Shown in pieces: positions 59,175 through 64,000 of a DNA stretch of 64,000 nt. Each line of letters begins with the position of its first letter. Within the stretch, counting starts at the first letter, position 1. The notes below the pieces were generated by a model. That model searched no databases. It worked only from the letters and a program-made list of their open reading frames with translations, and was not told the DNA's origin. Origin of the DNA: Methylobacterium organophilum (GTDB lineage: Bacteria; Pseudomonadota; Alphaproteobacteria; Rhizobiales; Beijerinckiaceae); contig NZ_BPQV01000001.1 of NCBI RefSeq assembly GCF_022179465.1, positions 1-64,000 of the forward strand, read 5' to 3'. Position numbers and translations under genes: made by a program.

Positions 59175-61094
59175 ATGGCATCCGAACCCGCTCCGGCGGC
59201 GGCGCGCGCACCGGCCCCGCCCGCGCGTCCCGGCCTCGTCGCCACGCTCCAGCGCCTCTGGCCCTATCTCTGGCCCCATGGCCGGCGCGACCTCCAGGCC
59301 CGCGTCTTCGTCGCCTTCGGGCTGCTGCTCGTGGCCAAGCTCGCCACGATGGTGATGCCCTTCACCTTCAAATGGGCGACCGACGCCCTCGTCGCGGCGG
59401 TCGGCGGCAAGGAGCCCTCGCTTCCGACCGGGCTGCTCGCCGCGCCGATGCTGCTGATCGGCGCCTACGGCCTCATCCGCATCGCCATGGCGGCGCTGAC
59501 GCAGGTGCGCGACGGCCTGTTCGCCAAGGTGGCGATGCACGCCGTGCGCCGCCTGGCGCTCCAGACCTTCGAGCACATGCACCGCCTGTCCCTGCGGTTC
59601 CACCTGGAGCGCAAGACCGGCGGCCTCACCCGCGTGCTGGAGCGGGGGCGCAACGGCATCGAGGAGCTGTCGCGCCTGATGGTGCTGACGCTGGTGCCGA
59701 CCGTCGTGGAGCTGGTGCTCGTGCTCGGCATCCTCGCCTACGAGTTCGACTGGGTCTACTCGGCCGTGGTCGCGGCCATGATCGCCGCCTATCTCGGCTA
59801 CACCTGGAAGGCGACCGAGTGGCGCATCGCGATCCGGCGGCGGATGAACCATTCCGACACCGACGCCAACGGCAAGGCCGTCGACTCGCTGCTGAACTAC
59901 GAGACGGTGAAGTATTTCGGCGCGGAGACGCGCGAGACCGAGCGCTACGACGCCTCGATGGCCGCCTACGAGAAGGCCTCGACCCAGACCTACGTCTCCC
60001 TCGCCGTGCTGAATGCCGGCCAGGCGATCATCTTCACCATCGGTATGACGGCGGTGATGTGGCTCGCCGCCCGGGACATCCTGGCGGGCCGGGCGACGAT
60101 CGGCAGCTTCGTGCTCGTCAACACGATGCTGGTTCAGCTCTCGATCCCGCTCAACTTCGTGGGCATGATCTACCGGGAGATCAAGCAGGCGCTCATCGAC
60201 ATCGACGACATGTTCCTGATCCTGCACCGCAATCCCGAGATCGCGGACAGGCCGGGGGCACTTCCCCTGCGGGTGGAGCGCGGCGTCGTGCGCTTCGAGG
60301 ACGTGCGCTTCGCCTACGACCCGGCCCGGCCGATCCTGCGCGGCGTCTCCTTCGAGGTGCCGGCGGGCCGGACGGTGGCGATCGTCGGCCCCTCGGGGGC
60401 GGGCAAGTCGACGCTCTCGCGCCTGCTCTTCCGCTTCTACGAGCCGCAGGAGGGCCGCATCACCATCGACGGGCAGGACATCGCGGCCGTGCGGCAGGAG
60501 AGCCTGCGGGCCGCCCTCGGCATGGTCCCGCAGGACACGGTGCTGTTCAACGACACGATCGGCTACAACATCCGCTACGGCCGCTGGGATGCGGACGCCG
60601 CGGAGATCCGCGAGGCGGCGCGCCTCGCCCAGATCGATCGCTTCATCGCGAGTCTGCCGGAAGGCTACGACACGCCGGTCGGGGAGCGCGGGCTGAAGCT
60701 CTCGGGGGGCGAGAAGCAGCGGGTCGCCATCGCGCGCACCATCCTGAAAGGGCCGCCGATCCTCGTCCTCGACGAGGCGACCTCGGCGCTCGATTCCTTC
60801 ACCGAGCGGGAGATCCAGTCGGCCCTCGACCGGGTGGCGGAGGGGCGCACCACGCTGGTGATCGCGCACCGCCTCTCGACCGTGGTCAATGCCGACGAGA
60901 TCCTCGTTCTGGACCACGGCCGCATCGTCGAGCGGGGCACCCATGGCGCGTTGCTGGCGCAGGGCCGCATCTACGCGGCGATGTGGAACCGCCAGCGGGA
61001 GGCGGACGCCGCTCTCGAGACCCTGAAGCGCACGGCCGAGGAGGAGGCGATGGAGCAGCTTCCCACGCGCCGGGAGCCGGCGACGGCGGAGTAG
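59175..61094 (+). CDS. Atm1/HMT1-type ABC exporter
   Basis: 639 residues from ATG 59175 (MASEPAPAAA); ATG 59127 would add 16 residues. Six membrane helices in the N-terminal half, with the Atm1 signature LLNYETVKYFGAETRETERY (about 238-257). The ATPase has Walker A GPSGAGKSTLS, signature LSGGEKQRVAIARTI, Walker B ILVLDEATSALDS and H-loop AHRLSTVV. Homologues export glutathione-linked persulfide or metal-glutathione conjugates and are needed for iron-sulfur homeostasis or heavy-metal tolerance. It stands alone in an apparent core region. Confidence 0.9.
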   Translation: MASEPAPAAARAPAPPARPGLVATLQRLWPYLWPHGRRDLQARVFVAFGLLLVAKLATMVMPFTFKWATDALVAAVGGKEPSLPTGLLAAPMLLIGAYGLIRIAMAALTQVRDGLFAKVAMHAVRRLALQTFEHMHRLSLRFHLERKTGGLTRVLERGRNGIEELSRLMVLTLVPTVVELVLVLGILAYEFDWVYSAVVAAMIAAYLGYTWKATEWRIAIRRRMNHSDTDANGKAVDSLLNYETVKYFGAETRETERYDASMAAYEKASTQTYVSLAVLNAGQAIIFTIGMTAVMWLAARDILAGRATIGSFVLVNTMLVQLSIPLNFVGMIYREIKQALIDIDDMFLILHRNPEIADRPGALPLRVERGVVRFEDVRFAYDPARPILRGVSFEVPAGRTVAIVGPSGAGKSTLSRLLFRFYEPQEGRITIDGQDIAAVRQESLRAALGMVPQDTVLFNDTIGYNIRYGRWDADAAEIREAARLAQIDRFIASLPEGYDTPVGERGLKLSGGEKQRVAIARTILKGPPILVLDEATSALDSFTEREIQSALDRVAEGRTTLVIAHRLSTVVNADEILVLDHGRIVERGTHGALLAQGRIYAAMWNRQREADAALETLKRTAEEEAMEQLPTRREPATAE

Positions 61095-61179
61095 CGGCGA
61101 CCGGGCGCCCAACAAAGATCGTCTTAACCGGCCCCGGTTACGGTCGGTGGGTCGAAAGCGGAGTTGATCGAACCCGCGC

Positions 61180-62184
61180 ATGCCTGGCCCTTCGAGACGA
61201 TCGCGCTCCCTCCCCACCTCGGCGGGGGAGAGAATTCGGCTGCTCGAAGCGCAGATCCGGTTGCAGAACGCGATCATCCGCGCGCAGGCCAAGGAACTCG
61301 CCCATTCCCGCAAGACCTTCGACCGGGCCTCGCAAGCGGCCCGGATCGGCGTGTGGGAATGCGACCTGCCCTCCGAGACGCTGCGCTGGACGGACGTGGT
61401 CTACGACCTGTTCGACATGCCGCGCGGCAGCAAGGTCGATCGCGGCCGTGCCCTCGCCTGCTACACGGAGGAGTCGCGCCGCGCGCTCACCGCCCTGCGC
61501 AATCGGGCGATCGCCGAGCGAAGCGGCTTCAGCCTCGATGCGGAGATCGTCACCGCCGCCGGCTGCCGCCGCTGGATCCGCCTGACCGCGACCGTCGAGT
61601 CGGAGGGCGGGCATGCCGTGCGCATCTTCGGGATGAAGCAGGACATCACCGAGGAGAAGATCCTCTCGGACCGTACCCAGTACCTGGCGAATTTCGACGC
61701 CATGACCGGGCTCGCCAACCGCCATCGCTTCCAGGCCCGGCTGCACACGCCCTTCCACGCGCTGATCCTGGTCGACCTCGACGGCTTCAAGGGCGTCAAC
61801 GACAATTACGGCCACGCGGTGGGCGATGTCTGCCTCGTCGAGACCGCCCGGCGCCTGTCGGATCTCTGCGGCAGGGTCGCCCTCGTCGCCCGCATCGGCG
61901 GCGACGAGTTCGCCCTGCTTCTCGATGGGGCGCCCGAAGACGGGCTGGAGGCGCTGGCCGCGCGCATCGTCGCCACCCTCGGCCAGCCGATCCGCCACGG
62001 GGGCCTGAGTTTCCACGTCGGCGCCTCGGTCGGCGTCGCCCTCGCGGCCCGGGAGGACCCGGATTCCCTGTTCGGCCAGGCCGATGCCGCCCTCTACGCC
62101 GCCAAGAACGCGGGGCGGAATACCTATCGGTTCGCCCCACCCGCTGCCGCACCGGCAGCGGGCCGCCACGAAAGGCGCGGTTGA
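61180..62184 (+). CDS. PAS-GGDEF diguanylate cyclase
   Basis: 334 residues. A coiled N-terminal helix, then a PAS-like domain (about 45-165; ARIGVWECDLPSETLRWTDV, VRIFGMKQDITEEKIL), then GGDEF (about 170-320) starting FDAMTGLANRHRFQARL, with the active motif RIGGDEFALLL intact (Gly240-Gly-Asp-Glu243). A canonical R-x-x-D inhibitory site before the motif is not evident. It should make c-di-GMP in response to an unknown cytosolic cue. It stands alone between the exporter and psd. Confidence 0.92.
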   Translation: MPGPSRRSRSLPTSAGERIRLLEAQIRLQNAIIRAQAKELAHSRKTFDRASQAARIGVWECDLPSETLRWTDVVYDLFDMPRGSKVDRGRALACYTEESRRALTALRNRAIAERSGFSLDAEIVTAAGCRRWIRLTATVESEGGHAVRIFGMKQDITEEKILSDRTQYLANFDAMTGLANRHRFQARLHTPFHALILVDLDGFKGVNDNYGHAVGDVCLVETARRLSDLCGRVALVARIGGDEFALLLDGAPEDGLEALAARIVATLGQPIRHGGLSFHVGASVGVALAAREDPDSLFGQADAALYAAKNAGRNTYRFAPPAAAPAAGRHERRG

Positions 62185-62244
62185 CGCGGGCACGCCCCCC
62201 TGCCATCGGGCGAAGGTCCACGCCCGCTGATCCGCCGGAGCCTC

Positions 62245-62955
62245 ATGTCCGACCTCCTCGAGACGATCCGCCGAACGCTCGTGCCGATCCACAAGGAGGG
62301 CTATCCCTTCATCCTGATCGGCATCGTGCTCACGGTGCTGTTCGGCTACTTCTCCCAGTTCCTCGGCTGGATCTTCCTGATCCTGACCCTCTGGGTCTGC
62401 TACTTCTTCCGCGACCCGGAGCGCGTGGTGCCGGTGGGCGACGGGCTCGTCGTCTCCCCCGCGGACGGCCGGGTGAACCTGATCGCCACGGTGCTGCCCC
62501 CGCCCGAGCTCGACCTGCCGCCCGAGCCGATGCTGCGCATCTCGGTCTTCATGAACGTGTTCGACTGCCACGTGAACCGCGTGCCGGTGACGGGCCGGAT
62601 CGGGCAGATCCACTACACGCCGGGCCTGTTCCTCAATGCCGAGCTGGACAAGGCGAGCGAGGACAACGAGCGCAACGCCCTCGTGATGGAGACGACCCAT
62701 GCGGGCCGGCCGGTGCGGATCGGCGTGGTGCAGATCGCCGGCCTCGTGGCGCGCCGCATCGTCGGCTTCGTCTCGGCCGGGGATTCGCTCCAGGTCGGCG
62801 AGCGCTTCGGCCTGATCCGCTTCGGCTCCCGCGTCGACGTCTACCTGCCCGCCTCGACGCGGGTGCTGGTCGGGCTCGGCCAGAAGGCCGTGGCCGGCGA
62901 GACGGTTCTCGCCGATCTCGGGGGTGGCCCGGAGCGGGCGTTTCGCCGTATCTGA
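62245..62955 (+). CDS. psd: phosphatidylserine decarboxylase proenzyme
   Basis: 236 residues, the short alphaproteobacterial type. Motifs: [43 protein letters not shown] and the self-cleavage site [11 protein letters not shown], where Gly194-Ser195 is cut to make the pyruvoyl group. It converts phosphatidylserine to phosphatidylethanolamine at the inner membrane. It lies 5 bp before pssA, which makes its substrate, so the pair is an operon for PE synthesis. Confidence 0.96.
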   Translation: MSDLLETIRRTLVPIHKEGYPFILIGIVLTVLFGYFSQFLGWIFLILTLWVCYFFRDPERVVPVGDGLVVSPADGRVNLIATVLPPPELDLPPEPMLRISVFMNVFDCHVNRVPVTGRIGQIHYTPGLFLNAELDKASEDNERNALVMETTHAGRPVRIGVVQIAGLVARRIVGFVSAGDSLQVGERFGLIRFGSRVDVYLPASTRVLVGLGQKAVAGETVLADLGGGPERAFRRI

Positions 62956-62960
62956 CCGCG

Positions 62961-63803
62961 ATGGACGATCTCTTCGCCCCCTTCGAGCCCGATCTCAACG
63001 AGCCGCGCCGGCGCCGCTTCAAGCCGGTCCCGTTCCGGATGATCGCGCCCAACATGATCACGCTCCTGGCGCTCTGCCTGGGGCTGACCGCGATCCGGCT
63101 CGCCTTCGAGGGCAAGTTCGAGCCGGCGGTGATCGCCGTGGTGGTCGCCGCCGTGCTCGACGGCATCGACGGGCGCGTCGCCCGCCTGCTCAAGGGCACC
63201 TCGCGCTTCGGCGCGGAGCTCGACTCGCTTGCCGACTTCGTGAATTTCGGCTGCGCCCCGGCCCTGATCCTCTACGGCTTCGCCCTGCACGACCTGCGCT
63301 CGGTCGGCTGGATCGGGGCGCTCGTCTTCGCCATCGCCATGGCGCTGCGGCTCGCCCGCTTCAACGCGATGCTGGACGATCCCCACCGGCCGGAATGGAA
63401 GAAGGACTTCTTCGTCGGCATGCCCGCCCCCGCCGGCGCGCTGACGGGCATGCTGCCGCTCTATCTCAACTTCCTCGGCCTCTCCTTCGAGGGCTGGGGC
63501 GCGCCGGTCATCCTGGCCTATATCCTCGTCATCGCCCTACTCGTGGTCTCCACGGTGCCGACCTTCTCCGGCAAGACCTGGGGCAAGCGCGTGCCCCGCG
63601 ACTGGGTGGTGCCGATCTTCCTCGTGGTCGTGGTGGGCTTCGGCCTCGTCATCAGCTTCCCCTTCGAGAGCCTGGTGACGGTGAGCCTCGCCTATCTCCT
63701 GCTCCTGCCCCTCGGCACCCTCCAGTACCGGCGCCGCCTGAAGCAGGAGCCCGCGCCCGCCCTGCCCGCCTCCGGCCCCGACGCCCCGTCCGAGGGGCCC
63801 TGA
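62961..63803 (+). CDS. pssA: CDP-diacylglycerol-serine O-phosphatidyltransferase
   Basis: 280 residues with about eight membrane helices. The CDP-alcohol phosphotransferase signature D-G-x2-A-R-x8-G-x3-D-x3-D is intact, though split here by inserted wording: DGIDGRVARLLKGTSRFG then AELDSLADFV. It makes phosphatidylserine from CDP-diacylglycerol and L-serine, and Psd then decarboxylates it. Start ATG 62961 follows the psd stop by 5 bp. The C-terminal tail is Pro/Ala-rich and soluble. No complete gene follows to the window end. Confidence 0.96.
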   Translation: MDDLFAPFEPDLNEPRRRRFKPVPFRMIAPNMITLLALCLGLTAIRLAFEGKFEPAVIAVVVAAVLDGIDGRVARLLKGTSRFGAELDSLADFVNFGCAPALILYGFALHDLRSVGWIGALVFAIAMALRLARFNAMLDDPHRPEWKKDFFVGMPAPAGALTGMLPLYLNFLGLSFEGWGAPVILAYILVIALLVVSTVPTFSGKTWGKRVPRDWVVPIFLVVVVGFGLVISFPFESLVTVSLAYLLLLPLGTLQYRRRLKQEPAPALPASGPDAPSEGP

Positions 63804-64000
63804 GCCCCCTCGGGCGGCCCCTCGGCCCTTCGACGATCCCTCCGGCTGCCTCCCGGTCGATCCCGCGGAACGAAATCGGGCCCTGGGCATTCCTGCCCGG
63901 GCTCGAAACGGTTCAGAGATCTTGAGAGCAGCCGCGTTTCTCTTCGCTTCTTCCGGAACACGGCGCTCGAACGTCCTCTACCGCGCCCGCGCGTCCTCGC

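Overview
The window is very GC-rich alphaproteobacterial DNA, most likely from Methylobacterium/Methylorubrum or a close relative. This is inferred from codon use, the gyrB and psd-pssA neighbourhoods and the protein families; no search was run. It has two halves. About 1-45,350 is an accessory region of metal-resistance genes, orphan genes, insertion-sequence relics and defence-like modules. About 45,354-64,000 reads as core chromosome (gyrB, glyoxalase-II-like hydrolase, TonB receptor, GH13 enzyme, class A PBP, Atm1-type exporter, diguanylate cyclase, psd, pssA). The junction carries IS-end-like repeats in locally AT-richer DNA.

Accessory half, left to right. (1) The tail of a Met-rich lipoprotein, a lytic transglycosylase, a copper-type P-ATPase with YHS and CPMHP metal-binding N-domains, an adenylyltransferase-like protein and an ABC transmembrane domain without an ATPase (1-6170). 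(2) A minus-strand operon encoding all seven complex I membrane-arm subunits (NuoA-H-J-K-L-M-N) and none of the hydrophilic ones (6287-13621). NuoJ carries a His/Met-rich insertion, and NuoN and NuoH lack residues normally conserved in complex I. (3) A type I secretion operon with its RTX substrate (13740-18472). (4) An orphan endonuclease-like gene (18819-20111). (5) A copper locus: HMA chaperone, CopA, CueR, Cys-rich copper-storage protein, CsoR-family regulator, Tat-exported Met-rich protein and outer-membrane barrel (20830-28182).

(6) The most striking locus is 28874-33437. A plus-strand gene strongly resembles a bacterial gasdermin. It converges on a three-gene minus-strand operon encoding a 448-residue unknown protein, a CHAT (caspase-like) protease with intact His/Cys, and a 405-residue protein whose N-terminus is a recognisable ribosomal protein bL21 domain. 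Gasdermin plus CHAT protease is a known abortive-infection arrangement. The bL21 fusion and the 448-residue partner are the apparently new parts and may link ribosome state or a ribosomal decoy to protease activation (inference).

(7) Then come an EAL gene remnant cut by a decayed tnpB element, several orphan genes, a second tnpB relic, and an overlapping dGTPase/nucleotidyltransferase pair (42093-44376) that may be a nucleotide-depletion defence module.

Regulation visible in the sequence: divergent CueR-type promoters between the chaperone and copA, and three inverted repeats of identical 6-5-6 geometry (TACCC-N5-GGGTA core). These lie upstream of csoR/csp, the Tat protein and the RTX gene, which suggests that one metal-responsive regulon includes the secretion system.
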